Made by a program: the position numbers and the translations under genes
In this document: positions 6,092 to 15,254 of the stretch, in pieces
Layout: the number at the start of each line of letters is the position of its first letter
How positions within the stretch are numbered: the first letter of the stretch is position 1
The notes under the pieces: generated by a model
The model's input: only the letters and a program-made list of their open reading frames with translations
Databases searched by the model: none
Told to the model about the DNA's origin: nothing
NCBI GenBank assembly: GCA_004195635.1
Contig: PSPT01000021.1
Location: 8,226-43,234 of the forward strand
Length of the DNA stretch: 35,009 nucleotides
From: Methanobacteriota archaeon
GTDB taxonomy: Archaea > Thermoplasmatota > Poseidoniia > Poseidoniales > Poseidoniaceae
Direction of reading: 5' to 3'

Positions 6092-9000
6092 AACGCGAGA
6101 CTTTTCCACCCTAGCGAAGTGGATGGTGCCTCATCGCCGTAAAGTCCATCTCGCAATTGCATTACTCACCTTGCTAATGCTACCTGGAGTTCTTACTGCA
6201 ATTGAGCCAATTGATGTTGAGTCTTATGATCTTGATTCACCTGAAATAGAAGCATTGGATGTAATAAAAAATGAATTTGGAGCCTCGGAAGAAGTAGTCG
6301 GGTTTATGGTGATTCTACGCGATAGACAATATGTAGAAGATGAACATGCAGATGTCCCTTCGGTTAGTGAAGGTATACCAGATTATGCAAATTTACACCC
6401 TAATACAGAAATTGCTTCTTTCACCGGCAAAGACTCAGGAGTTAATTCTCCTACAGGTGGCATCCTCAACCTCTCTGTCATACAAGAAATTGACAGGAAG
6501 GCAAATATCGCCCGAAACCACTCACTTGGACAACATCTCACGCCGATGGTAAATGATGTGACTGGCTGGCAATCAGATGGAATAATGACTGTGACTGATA
6601 TTTTTCGTCATTTCATGGCTAATGATTCAATACTTACCCGAGAAGGTGTGTCTCCCTTTGGCAGCATTGTCCCTCCTCGCACCCAATGGACTGACTGTGG
6701 AATTATTGAGTGCCTGCAATTTGATGACCCTGCTATTACCCAAGCACATATTGATTTGGCTGCCCATCGTATGGCAAACAGTTCCGAAGGAAATTTCCTA
6801 CGCTGGCTTTCCCTTGACCGAGCATTTCTACCCGACCCCACCTCGGATGTCACCGGCCCAATTGGCGGAAAAATGTCCTTTGATGGGAACTTCTCTGAAG
6901 CAATATGGGGAAAAGGACGTTGGAGTGCATCAGCAACTTGGCTTTTGGTGCAATTGGATAAACCGGCAATGAAGGAAAATGGTTGGACTTTCTCATGGAA
7001 GGATGCACACCCCGAATCAAAAATTGATTGGCCTGTGGTCGGCGGTTACACTTTCCACGATGGTGAATTTATCGCCCACCCACCAAACTATGATGATGAA
7101 AAATGTGCTGCACTGGCTGCAGAATCTGCGCCTTGTGCAACTGAATGGGGGATTCAACATTTGGAAGGTTCTATTCGCTCTTCAGATCACCAAACTATTT
7201 CTCTGATGATTGGAGTCGGAGTTAATGTTGAAATTACTCGCGAGGTTCAATCTTCTATGAATTTATTATTCTTGATGGGGTTGGCAATCATAATATTACT
7301 TTGGTTCAGTTTGCGGCGAGTTTCAGATGTACTGATTGTTTGTACTGCCTTGGGGGGTGCTTTGCTTTGGATGCAAGGCCTAATTGGCCATGCTTCTTTA
7401 CTTGGAGATTGGTTTGGTTTTGATATTATATCGCGCAGTCAATTTTCAAATCTATTACCAATTTTAGTCCTCGCCCTCGGCATTGATGATTCGCTTCATG
7501 CCTTGCACAGATACAAAGAAGAACGAAAAAAGGGTGCTACTCCTTCTGCTGCTGCCGAAGTAACGGTGGCAAAGGTGGGTAGGGCAATAATGCTTACCAG
7601 CCTAACTACAATTGCTGCTTTTGCTTCTAACTTGTTCAGTGACATCGCCGCTCTTCGCTCATTTGGAATAGAGGCGGCTCTAGGCGTATTTGCGGCATTT
7701 GTCCTGACTGGAATCTGGGCACCTCTATTGCGTCTTTCAATTGACCTTTGGTTGGAAAAAAGAGGTAAACTAAAGCCTGAAAAAGAAGGGCAAATTCACC
7801 TCGTTCCTTCATCATGGTTGGCTTTTATTACAACTGGAGTTGCAAAAAATAAATCCAAATGGGTTATTGCTGTTATAGCAATATTAGTGACGATACCGGC
7901 AACTATTGGAATGGTGGGACTTGAAGGTGATTTCAAAGTTGAAGACTTCCTTGATGATTCTTCAGATATGGCGGTAGGTGTCAATATTATCAATGAAAGG
8001 TTTAGTGATGAAGGTGAACCTGCTGTAGTGCTGATTGAAGGAGATATTCTCAATCCACAGGTATTCGCAGCAATTGATGAAACTAGATGGAATATGGATA
8101 GAAGTGACGGGGGTATTTCTGATAAAATAACTAGAAAGCCAAATGGCCAAGCAGAAATACATGGAGTTGATGAATTAGTGTTTTTACTTACAACAAGCAT
8201 GATTGAAAATTCAACACCCTTTGAACAAGTAGGATGGAATACTACTTCGGCAGACCATGGAGTTGGTTGCACAGATAATGGTGCCCCCCTATTCATGCCT
8301 AACTTACAAGACAGGGGTTGCTTAGCATTTTTCTATGGCTTCATGAGCCTATATGGAATTCCAGAGACGGCAACAATACCACACATGCCACCTTCAATAA
8401 TTGCCCTATACATTTCCCCTGATGAACCACTTTCTCCAACCTCGCCTCACTTGACTGTTGGTGGTGATGCACCGGTTTACAAGCGAACTTTGCTTAGGTT
8501 TGGTATCACTCAACCAGATGACTTCCCTTCAATGCAACCTTTCCTCGATACCCTTGAAGATGACTTTTTACCCTTCATCAACTTCACCTCTGACGATTAT
8601 AGGGAACGGGGTGATGTTGATTCTACAATAAATAATGATGATAATCCAGTTTCTTGGGTTATGTGGACCGGCAAGCCAGTTACAAGATTTGTCGCCGCCG
8701 ATTCAATGCAGACTCAAATGCAGTCAAGTTTATTTTTAGGGGCGATTTTCGTCATACTTACTCTTTGGTGGGGCTTCCGTTCACTTAGCCAATCATTGAT
8801 TACCACCGGTCCAATATTGTTGGTGGTGGTTTGGTTGTATGGATTAATAGCCGCATCAGGTGGAAATCTAAATTTGGTAACCGTTGCAATTGCGGCGATT
8901 TCACTTGGAGTCGGAGTTGATTATTGTATTCACGTTACTGAACGTTATCGTGAAGAACGAAGCAATGGAGCCAATAGAAATTCTGCGCTTGCCGCAGTAG

Positions 9001-9527
9001 GAGGAGCCAGTGGACTTGCATTAGTAGGCTCGGCAGCATCGGATGTATCGGGATTCATGATTATTTCAATCTCACCGATGGGATTATTCGCATCATTTGG
9101 ATTATTTTCCTCAGCGATGATCATTCTTTCATTAATTGCTAGTTTGGTATTGACTTGCGCGGCAATAGGGTTCATGCCCGATAAAAAGGCCAAGCAAGAA
9201 GCCGAAAAACAAGCATTCATGGTAACTCACACAGTAGATATCTCAGAAGCAGTCATCCCAACTTTTGATTATGAATCAATTGCGAAAGTGGGAGGTGCTT
9301 GGGAAGGGGAAGAGGCTGCTTATCCATGGGGCCAACAGAGTTCCTCAGTTCCGATGATGCCAAATGAGGAATTGACTATTCTTACCGCAGAACCGACATA
9401 TCCTACCTCAAACACACCTACGCCACCCGTGCAAATACCTTCGCCCAAACAAACCCCAGCCCCTCCACAAGCACCTCATGTTCCACCCTCAGTAATATCT
9501 GATTTAGATGACCTATTGGATTTCTAA
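6081..9527 (+). CDS. RND superfamily exporter (MMPL/HAE3-like)
   Basis: This 1148-residue membrane protein has the internal duplication of RND exporters. Each half has one transmembrane helix, a large extracytoplasmic domain and five more helices. The first helix is at about 20-42. The family motif in helix 4 appears as GIDDSLHALHRYKEER (about 467) and GVGVDYCIHVTERYREER (about 945). The acidic residues there are those that carry protons in MMPL and related proteins. The C-terminal tail (from about 1035) is cytoplasmic and Pro-rich, ending in an acidic DLDDLLDF. The HAE3/MMPL group exports lipids or hydrophobic compounds; the substrate here is unknown. The start ATG lies in a hairpin loop. 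It follows dnaJ by 161 bases, in which I see no gene. Confidence 0.9.
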   Translation: MAGETRDFSTLAKWMVPHRRKVHLAIALLTLLMLPGVLTAIEPIDVESYDLDSPEIEALDVIKNEFGASEEVVGFMVILRDRQYVEDEHADVPSVSEGIPDYANLHPNTEIASFTGKDSGVNSPTGGILNLSVIQEIDRKANIARNHSLGQHLTPMVNDVTGWQSDGIMTVTDIFRHFMANDSILTREGVSPFGSIVPPRTQWTDCGIIECLQFDDPAITQAHIDLAAHRMANSSEGNFLRWLSLDRAFLPDPTSDVTGPIGGKMSFDGNFSEAIWGKGRWSASATWLLVQLDKPAMKENGWTFSWKDAHPESKIDWPVVGGYTFHDGEFIAHPPNYDDEKCAALAAESAPCATEWGIQHLEGSIRSSDHQTISLMIGVGVNVEITREVQSSMNLLFLMGLAIIILLWFSLRRVSDVLIVCTALGGALLWMQGLIGHASLLGDWFGFDIISRSQFSNLLPILVLALGIDDSLHALHRYKEERKKGATPSAAAEVTVAKVGRAIMLTSLTTIAAFASNLFSDIAALRSFGIEAALGVFAAFVLTGIWAPLLRLSIDLWLEKRGKLKPEKEGQIHLVPSSWLAFITTGVAKNKSKWVIAVIAILVTIPATIGMVGLEGDFKVEDFLDDSSDMAVGVNIINERFSDEGEPAVVLIEGDILNPQVFAAIDETRWNMDRSDGGISDKITRKPNGQAEIHGVDELVFLLTTSMIENSTPFEQVGWNTTSADHGVGCTDNGAPLFMPNLQDRGCLAFFYGFMSLYGIPETATIPHMPPSIIALYISPDEPLSPTSPHLTVGGDAPVYKRTLLRFGITQPDDFPSMQPFLDTLEDDFLPFINFTSDDYRERGDVDSTINNDDNPVSWVMWTGKPVTRFVAADSMQTQMQSSLFLGAIFVILTLWWGFRSLSQSLITTGPILLVVVWLYGLIAASGGNLNLVTVAIAAISLGVGVDYCIHVTERYREERSNGANRNSALAAVGGASGLALVGSAASDVSGFMIISISPMGLFASFGLFSSAMIILSLIASLVLTCAAIGFMPDKKAKQEAEKQAFMVTHTVDISEAVIPTFDYESIAKVGGAWEGEEAAYPWGQQSSSVPMMPNEELTILTAEPTYPTSNTPTPPVQIPSPKQTPAPPQAPHVPPSVISDLDDLLDF

Positions 9528-9609
9528 CCCAAAAAATACCCTAATTTGATTCAACTTTACAACTAAAGTAAAGAGATGGGTTCTTGAAGGGAGGGCTTCT
9601 CGGCAGGTT

Positions 9610-9639
9610 ATCTATTGCAGGGTTCAACCCCGGATAGAT
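9610..9639 (+). promoter_or_regulatory. T-arm-like hairpin upstream of pus10
   Basis: ATCTAT (9610-9615) pairs with ATAGAT (9634-9639). Inside, GGG-TTCAA-CCC (9620-9630) forms a second stem whose loop matches the T-loop sequence of tRNA. It ends 11 bases before the pus10 start codon. Pus10 modifies exactly this loop in tRNA, so it may be a site for feedback control (inference). Confidence 0.3.
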
Positions 9640-9650
9640 GTAATGTGGTG

Positions 9651-11456
9651 ATGAAGATGACGGAAGTTCCAAAAGATTCGGGTACTGAAGAAAAAGAAGA
9701 TTGGACTGCCTTTGCAAATGCAGGATTTGGCGAGACCGATATTGACCTTTGGGATGACCTTGAGGCAGCCCCAACGCCCGATTCCGAAAATGAAACAGAA
9801 TCCGATGACAAACAAGAAAAGGATTCTTCCTCCACAGATGATGATTGGAGTGAGCATTATCAAAGTGACCAAATGGAGACTTACTTACAAGAAATACCTC
9901 CAGCTCCCTCGCTACCTGGACTCAAACATTTGCTTCGCATGGGAACTTGTGACCACTGTTTGGGGCGCATCGGTGGGAAGAAAAGTTTCGGCCAAGACAT
10001 CGTCTCCGCAGGAAATGAAATTAGAGCAAATATCTTGGCCACTGACCCTGAATTAGCAAGTGCAAGAGATGGCGATTCATACTGCCAATTCTGTGAGGAA
10101 TTATTTGCAGAAGCACCCCTCCTTGCTCGCTTGATGAATGATGCACTTGCAGATTATGAATGTTCAAGATTGCAAATCGGTGCCCAATTCCCAAAAGATC
10201 AAGCCGAAGAAGAAGACTTGATTCGAAAGCGATATGGCGCACCCGGTTCGGCTCCGTTGAAGTCGAGTTTGGTTGAAAATGTTGCCAAAGAATTGTTGAT
10301 ATTAAATCCGAAAATAAAACTGGTAAATGAAAAACCACAAATTCTGGCGTTACTTGATATGCTTACCCTTGCAGTAAACCTTGACATTCGCTCTCACTAC
10401 ATCTATGGCCGATACCGTAAATTGGAGAGAGGGATTCCTCAAACTCGTTGGCCCTGCCGGTCCTGCAAAGGCCGAGGTTGCATGCGTTGTGATGGAACTG
10501 GCAAACAATATTTGCACTCTGTGCAGGATTCCGTTGGCAATCCACTATTGGAATTATTTGGCAGTAAAGAACACTCTTTCCATGGCATGGGACGAGAAGA
10601 CATTGATGTTCGTTGCATGGGGAGAGGTCGGCCTTTCGTTATTGAAATGAAATCACCGAAGATTAGATCTGTTGATATGGCAGTTGTTGAGAAGGCGATA
10701 AATAGCCAAGCAGAAGGGCGAATTGAAGTTGATTCAATGCGGGATAGTCAACGCTCGGAAGTAGTTAGAATAAAGGACACACCGGCAGAAAAATCATACC
10801 GAATTCGCTTCAAATTACATCCTTTGGGCACCATGCCCGCACCGGTACCAAATCACCGTAAAGAAGGCGGGAGAAGAGGCAAAAAAGGACGGCGGGGAAA
10901 GCGCAATGGGAGTGGGAGAGGCAAAGATGAAGAGGCAATTCTGGACACAGATACTCCCGTTGAAGAAAATAATGTGAAGGGAAATACGCCAATTTATGAT
11001 GAGGCAAGCCTAACAATACTCAAAAAAGCAGAATTAGTTGATATTTGCATTGCAAGAAAAGTTGCTAAGTCTGGAACAAAATCTGACTTAATTGAGCGAA
11101 TATTAAATTCACCAGAACCACAACCTGAATTGCCACCTCTACCTGATGAAAATAAAATACTCAAAATATTAAATGGGCTAGCCGGAACTACCCTTGAACA
11201 ACGAACTCCGCTGAGAGTTGCACATCGTCGGGCAGATAAAATCCGGAAGCGACAGGTAATGGTCGTCGAGGACCCGGTTGTTGAGAGTACTGAAGAAGGC
11301 ATTATTGCAGAAGTGAGTTTACGTTGTGAATCTGGTACTTATGTCAAAGAAACCGTTCACGGCGACGGGGGGAGAACCATCCCCAGCGTTTCCTCATTAC
11401 TCGGGGCAGATTGCGAAGTCTTATGGCTTGATGTTGCCGACATTCATGCTGATTGA
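9651..11456 (+). CDS. pus10: tRNA pseudouridine synthase Pus10 with inserted SAP domain
   Basis: Archaeal Pus10 makes pseudouridine 54 and 55 in the tRNA T-loop. After an acidic N-terminal extension (about 1-75), the THUMP-like part has a zinc site CDHC (100-103) and CQFC (145-148). The catalytic domain follows, with the CRSCKGRGCMRC region (269-280), the GREDID motif with the catalytic Asp (314-319), RTPLRVAHRRAD (about 518-529) and the end motif VKETVHGDGGRT. Between the conserved blocks sit a basic linker (about 403-426) and a SAP-type helix pair (about 449-485, AELVDICIARKV, KSDLIERIL), which is unusual. Total 601 residues, longer than typical archaeal Pus10 (about 400). The start is uncertain (9651 or 9657). 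Its stop is 123 bases before rpl21e. Confidence 0.92.
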   Translation: MKMTEVPKDSGTEEKEDWTAFANAGFGETDIDLWDDLEAAPTPDSENETESDDKQEKDSSSTDDDWSEHYQSDQMETYLQEIPPAPSLPGLKHLLRMGTCDHCLGRIGGKKSFGQDIVSAGNEIRANILATDPELASARDGDSYCQFCEELFAEAPLLARLMNDALADYECSRLQIGAQFPKDQAEEEDLIRKRYGAPGSAPLKSSLVENVAKELLILNPKIKLVNEKPQILALLDMLTLAVNLDIRSHYIYGRYRKLERGIPQTRWPCRSCKGRGCMRCDGTGKQYLHSVQDSVGNPLLELFGSKEHSFHGMGREDIDVRCMGRGRPFVIEMKSPKIRSVDMAVVEKAINSQAEGRIEVDSMRDSQRSEVVRIKDTPAEKSYRIRFKLHPLGTMPAPVPNHRKEGGRRGKKGRRGKRNGSGRGKDEEAILDTDTPVEENNVKGNTPIYDEASLTILKKAELVDICIARKVAKSGTKSDLIERILNSPEPQPELPPLPDENKILKILNGLAGTTLEQRTPLRVAHRRADKIRKRQVMVVEDPVVESTEEGIIAEVSLRCESGTYVKETVHGDGGRTIPSVSSLLGADCEVLWLDVADIHAD

Positions 11457-11501
11457 AGGGGGGGTTTCGCGCTTATGATGGCCGTTTTCCCCTGCCGAAA
11501 T

Positions 11502-11527
11502 AATCCGGCGCGCTTAAATGGGGGCGG
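11502..11527 (+). promoter_or_regulatory. Promoter of the rpl21e-rpoF cluster
   Basis: TATA-like TTAAAT (11514-11519), preceded by CCGGCGCGC and followed by GGGGGCGG, lies 61 bases before the rpl21e start. It matches the secE operon promoter at 24 of 26 positions. The leader between it and the ATG ends in a strong AAGGAGGA. Confidence 0.6.
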
Positions 11528-11579
11528 TCAGTCGCCGCTTTGCTCAGCCTTGTGCTGTGCAGGTAAGGAGGAATAATTC

Positions 11580-11873
11580 ATGAAGCGATCCAAGGGCACA
11601 CGCCAAGGTACACGCAGTATTCTACGCAAGTCAAAATCCGACAAGGGCCGCATTGATATTGCTCGCCTAATGCATGATTATCAAGAAGGTGACAAGGTTG
11701 CTATTGTTCTTGATGCTGCGCAACAAGGTGGCATGCCTCACCGCCGTTTCCAAGGCAGAACAGGACAAATCGTCAAGCGCCAAGGAGTCGCTTGGGTAGT
11801 TGCTGTTAAAGATGGCAACATGTCCAAAACCGTAGTTGCTCGAGCAGAGCACCTATTTCCCATCAAGGAGTGA
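11580..11873 (+). CDS. rpl21e: Ribosomal protein L21e
   Basis: A large-subunit protein found in archaea and eukaryotes. The 97-residue basic chain begins MKRSKGTRQGTRS and contains the L21e core with GDKVAIVLDAA, MPHRRFQGRTGQIV and the closing RAEHLFPIKE, matching the family in length and order. AAGGAGG lies about 8 bases before the ATG. It leads the widely conserved archaeal cluster rpl21e-rpoF-DUF655-ksgA; the stop is 5 bases before the rpoF start, which suggests coupled translation. Confidence 0.96.
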   Translation: MKRSKGTRQGTRSILRKSKSDKGRIDIARLMHDYQEGDKVAIVLDAAQQGGMPHRRFQGRTGQIVKRQGVAWVVAVKDGNMSKTVVARAEHLFPIKE

Positions 11874-11878
11874 AATTC

Positions 11879-12238
11879 ATGAGCGAAGAAAAATATTTGA
11901 GTTACCAAGACGTTAGGGATATGCTGAACGATGCTCAAGAGCGCCGTGGTTTCCTTACCTACGAGCAAAAGCTTGCCTTGCACCACGCAGAATGGGCCGC
12001 GAGTGATGCACGCAATGGCTATAAGACCGAAACTAAAGTTTTCAACGACATGAGAAATGCTTTCTTAGAAATTGAGAAGATTGCAAAATTTCCTGACCTC
12101 GCCGCTAAATTGGCTGAAATCATCCCACTTCACAGTGAAGATGTTCGAGCAATTCTTGCAAGTCGTAGAATCTCCTTTGATGAAACTGAAATCAATCAAA
12201 TTCTCGATATTGTACGCCAGAATGTCGGCGTTGAGTGA
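11879..12238 (+). CDS. rpoF: RNA polymerase subunit F (Rpb4 homologue)
   Basis: RpoF forms the stalk of archaeal RNA polymerase with RpoE' (Rpb7) and aids open-complex formation and RNA binding. The 119-residue helical protein starts MSEEKYLSYQDVRDML. It has the characteristic C-terminal HRDC-like part EIIPLHSEDVRAILASRR followed by DETEINQILDIV. The ATG at 11879 is chosen because GGAG lies 8 bases upstream, inside the end of rpl21e; an in-frame GTG at 11870 is too close to that site. The next gene starts 27 bases after the stop. Confidence 0.95.
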   Translation: MSEEKYLSYQDVRDMLNDAQERRGFLTYEQKLALHHAEWAASDARNGYKTETKVFNDMRNAFLEIEKIAKFPDLAAKLAEIIPLHSEDVRAILASRRISFDETEINQILDIVRQNVGVE

Positions 12239-12264
12239 AATTATTGCCCAGGAGGGCGCCCAGC

Positions 12265-12840
12265 ATGTATCCCCGCAATAATGATCCCAGAGCGGGAAAG
12301 AATACCCTGGACTCTATTGAGGGTGAAGTTTCTGCTCGAGTCGTCGACCATGAGATTCGCCCCAGCGGCCTTATCTTTGCACTTACTGAAGCAAAAATGT
12401 ATTTGATAAAAATCCGTCCTCCTGCTGGAAAGCCTTTGCTTCAAGCAGGAACTGTTATTGATATTACCCCGGAAGGTAGCTCAGGGCAAATACTCGGGAC
12501 CTTGAATTACAGAAATCTGACTTCATCTGGCCAAAATAATTTGGCAGACATCATTGAAAGTATTATTTCGGAAAATACTGAACCGTTTATCTCATTCTTC
12601 AACCGAGCTGGTAACCTTTCTTTGAAAATGCATGCTTTCCAATTATTACCCGGCATTGGTAAAAAGAAGGCACTCGAAATTGTTGATTTGCGTGGAAGAA
12701 ATGGCTGGGATGATTTTGCAACAATGGATTCAAGTTGTGGAATTGATGGAAAGAATTTACTTGCCCAACGCCTTGCTCAGGAAATTTCTGACCAGCACGA
12801 ACAACCGAGGCTCGTTGACCTTCTCCTGCGACAGGAATGA
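12265..12840 (+). CDS. DUF655 family RNA/DNA-binding protein
   Basis: DUF655 proteins sit between rpoF and ksgA in many archaea. The fold combines an OB-like N-terminal region with a helix-hairpin-helix. The visible HhH is LLPGIGKKKALEIV (about 132-145), followed by RNGWDDFATM, and the helical end DQHEQPRLVDLLLR. The start ATG at 12265 is preceded by GGAGGG about 9 bases upstream. An earlier in-frame ATG at 12235 lies within the rpoF end and lacks a good site. The length of 191 residues is usual. Its exact role is unknown; context points to RNA metabolism or ribosome assembly. Confidence 0.9.
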   Translation: MYPRNNDPRAGKNTLDSIEGEVSARVVDHEIRPSGLIFALTEAKMYLIKIRPPAGKPLLQAGTVIDITPEGSSGQILGTLNYRNLTSSGQNNLADIIESIISENTEPFISFFNRAGNLSLKMHAFQLLPGIGKKKALEIVDLRGRNGWDDFATMDSSCGIDGKNLLAQRLAQEISDQHEQPRLVDLLLRQE

Positions 12841-12846
12841 TCAAAG

Positions 12847-13767
12847 ATGGAAATTCCTTCAACTGCAGGTCTAATCGACCGATTAGTTAGCCTGCAAAAT
12901 CAGGATGAAAAACTTGGCCAGCACTATTTAATCGATGATGATTTCATTGATGAAACAATATTGTTCGCCGACTTAAGTGAAAATGATGTTGTGTTAGAAA
13001 TAGGGCCCGGACCGGGAAACCTAACTGCAAAATTATTAGATACGCGGGCAAAAGTTGTCGCCATTGAATTAGATGAAATTGCTTGTGAGCACATAAGATT
13101 TAATTTCTCAGAGCCAATTAGTAATGGCCAGTTGATTCTAATAGAAGGTGATGTATTACAATACAAATTACCTGCTGAGTTGACATCAGTTGTTGCAAAC
13201 ATCCCCTATCAAATCTCAAGTCCACTTATTGAGCAATTAGTTAAGCATCATCGTAGTGGACGAGGATTGAACTCAATCACTTTACTTCTTCAGGATGAAT
13301 TTGCCACCCGTTTGTGTATGTCTGAAGGGCCAGGAAGCCGTGGTCCTCTTGGAATAAATAGTGCGTTTGAATGGAATATAGTTAGAGGTAGTAAAATACC
13401 CCCACATGCTTTTTCCCCAGCACCTAAAATTCACAGTAGAATTGTCCATCTATCTCCTCTCATAGAAGCGATAAAACTTGAAAAATCAGTTCCTACTGCT
13501 AATCTTAAACTCGCACGACAAATCGTTTCAACTTGCTTTTTGGAAAGAAGAAAAATGATGCGCAATCGCCTACAAACAACGCCCAAGCGTATTTCTCGAG
13601 TGAAGGGATGGTATGGTAAAAACTACCGTGCAGCGGCCAAGAAATTACTGTCACAAGGCGAAACTCTTGGCTTACCTACTGGTTGGCAAGAGGCGCGTCC
13701 TGAAAAATTGAATGTGGAGATGTGGTTGACAATTGCCGCTTGGATGGAGAACTTTCGCGGCGATTGA
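12847..13767 (+). CDS. rsmA: 16S rRNA (adenine dimethyl)transferase KsgA/Dim1
   Basis: It dimethylates two adjacent adenines near the 3' end of 16S rRNA during small-subunit maturation. The SAM-dependent fold is clear. GQHYLID (24-30, the GQNFL equivalent) is followed by motif I EIGPGPGNLT (51-60), the acidic IELDE (73-77), GDVL and the catalytic NIPYQISSPL (118-127). The C-terminal helical domain holds FLERRKMMRNRL. The 306 residues are a little longer than the usual 270-280. It starts 6 bases after DUF655 and ends the conserved cluster. Confidence 0.95.
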   Translation: MEIPSTAGLIDRLVSLQNQDEKLGQHYLIDDDFIDETILFADLSENDVVLEIGPGPGNLTAKLLDTRAKVVAIELDEIACEHIRFNFSEPISNGQLILIEGDVLQYKLPAELTSVVANIPYQISSPLIEQLVKHHRSGRGLNSITLLLQDEFATRLCMSEGPGSRGPLGINSAFEWNIVRGSKIPPHAFSPAPKIHSRIVHLSPLIEAIKLEKSVPTANLKLARQIVSTCFLERRKMMRNRLQTTPKRISRVKGWYGKNYRAAAKKLLSQGETLGLPTGWQEARPEKLNVEMWLTIAAWMENFRGD

Positions 13768-13826
13768 TTATCGCGGGGTTCACATAGGTCAGCCACTTCG
13801 GCATGGTTAACTGGGGGGTGTAGCGT

Positions 13827-14915
13827 ATGGCGAAGAAGGACACCTATCTTGCTCTATTGCGCCGAGGTATTGACGAAACAACAGCAAATTTATTGGCTGA
13901 TGCGGGATTAAAAATCGGTGAATTGAAAAAGATAGATAAAGATAAATTAGTCAAAAATTACGGCCTCAAAGATACTATTGCTGAAGGTGTATTAGACATC
14001 ATTAATGCTGGTCCACAATCACATGGAAAAGAACGCTATTTGGCAAAGGTTCTTGCACCTGAAAAGAAAAAGGTTGACCGTATTGAGGAATTGCGCTTTA
14101 AGCGTAAACAAAAGGATATTCTTGCAGATTTGGCGGAGGAAAAAGAGCGCTTGCGATTCGCCCGAATAGAAGCATTCCGACATCAAAAGGAAGTAATGAA
14201 CCGCCTTGGAAAAACGGTAGAACTAATTGTTAAACTTGAGAATAATTTGGATGATGAATCAAAGAGAGACCAACAAGCAAAAATCCGCGATCAATTAGAA
14301 ACACGTGGTTTGGAAGCCGCAAGAGATCATGAATTACTCGAACTCGACGGAACCCCCCAAGATATTGTTGATTTTAGGAGAAAGATAGTACCATCACTTG
14401 TATTGCATGCATGCCCACAATGTGGAGATGAGATTGACCCACGTTCCTCGCGAGACACCGATCAGAGAAACACTTGGGCCTTTATGTGCTGGGAATGTGA
14501 AAAATCATTCCTTCCCAAACTTACCATTGCCGTTGAAAAACAATTGACAAATGGTAATCGAATTATTATTGACCCAGAAATGAGCCCTCGCGGCGAAGTT
14601 CCACAACGGCCTGCGGCAAAAAGTCTAGCTGTAATGCAAGCAATGATCCGGAAAGATTTGGAAGAAACCGGCGCTAGTGCGGACAATATTGCCGCTGCTG
14701 CCGAAGTTGCAGCACAAACTGTTGGATTGATGTTAATTGACGACTGGATCGACCAAACTTTGGCCGCTAAGAATTACATTCAAGCACAAGAAGACCGTGA
14801 AGATTTCATCCTTAGGACGGGAGCTGGTGCAACTAAGTTCAACAAGTGGATGAAGAAGGCCGGTTTGTATTTCAACAAACAAACTGGACGTTGGACACGC
14901 TACGGTGACCGTTGA
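13827..14915 (+). CDS. HhH, coiled-coil and zinc-ribbon protein of unknown function
   Basis: Family not recognised. The N-terminal 60 residues resemble a helix-hairpin-helix or SAM-like fold (LRRGIDETTANLLADAGL). From about 80 to 165 the chain is highly charged and probably a coiled coil (RFKRKQKDILADLAEEKERLR). A zinc ribbon follows, with Cys at 196, 199, 221 and 224 (CPQC and CWEC). The C-terminal 140 residues are helical and end with KKAGLYFNKQTGRWTRYG. This mix suggests a nucleic acid or ribosome partner. GGGGGGTG lies 6 bases before the ATG. It follows ksgA by 59 bases and precedes the ferredoxin gene by 9 bases. Confidence 0.75.
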   Translation: MAKKDTYLALLRRGIDETTANLLADAGLKIGELKKIDKDKLVKNYGLKDTIAEGVLDIINAGPQSHGKERYLAKVLAPEKKKVDRIEELRFKRKQKDILADLAEEKERLRFARIEAFRHQKEVMNRLGKTVELIVKLENNLDDESKRDQQAKIRDQLETRGLEAARDHELLELDGTPQDIVDFRRKIVPSLVLHACPQCGDEIDPRSSRDTDQRNTWAFMCWECEKSFLPKLTIAVEKQLTNGNRIIIDPEMSPRGEVPQRPAAKSLAVMQAMIRKDLEETGASADNIAAAAEVAAQTVGLMLIDDWIDQTLAAKNYIQAQEDREDFILRTGAGATKFNKWMKKAGLYFNKQTGRWTRYGDR

Positions 14916-14924
14916 GGGATTAAC

Positions 14925-15230
14925 ATGAATGAGGCTATTGTAGCCCTTGTACGTTTTTTTCGCGGTTCCGCCCTCCTTGGCTTTACGCCATTAGTTGAGA
15001 ATCAAACCCTATTGCAGCATGCCGAAGATGCAGGTGTAGAAATACCCTCAAACTGTACATCTGGCACTTGCGGTAGTTGTATGGTCACCCTACTTTCCGG
15101 TCAAATTCCTTTACCAGAAGACCTTCCCCCTGGTTTGGATGATGATTTTCTAATTGAGCAACAGGCAAGACTCTCATGCATAGGAATACCTTCCACTTCA
15201 GTTGATATTGAACTAAGTCCTCCTTTATGA
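14925..15230 (+). CDS. Plant-type [2Fe-2S] ferredoxin
   Basis: A small electron carrier. Cluster ligands are C44, C49, C52 and C85 in the pattern C-x4-C-x2-C-x32-C (NCTSGTCGSC then LSCIG), typical of plant-type and XylT-like ferredoxins. The 101-residue chain has the usual beta-grasp layout; an insertion PLPEDLPPGLDDD lies before the last Cys, the loop where family members differ. GAGGG overlaps the stop of the preceding gene, so the two are probably co-expressed. The redox partner is not evident from the neighbours. Confidence 0.9.
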   Translation: MNEAIVALVRFFRGSALLGFTPLVENQTLLQHAEDAGVEIPSNCTSGTCGSCMVTLLSGQIPLPEDLPPGLDDDFLIEQQARLSCIGIPSTSVDIELSPPL

Positions 15231-15254
15231 AAAAGAAAATGTAGAGGTGAAATT

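Noticed and set aside
9610-9639. GGGTTCAACCC looked like the T-arm of a tRNA gene
   Set aside because: No anticodon arm, D-arm or acceptor stem is present around it; the inner stem is only three pairs.
13805-13820. GGTTAACTGGGGGGTG as a further copy of the shared promoter element
   Set aside because: It is only 6-20 bases before the start codon, so a TATA role would place the transcript start inside the gene; the G-run is better read as a ribosome binding site.
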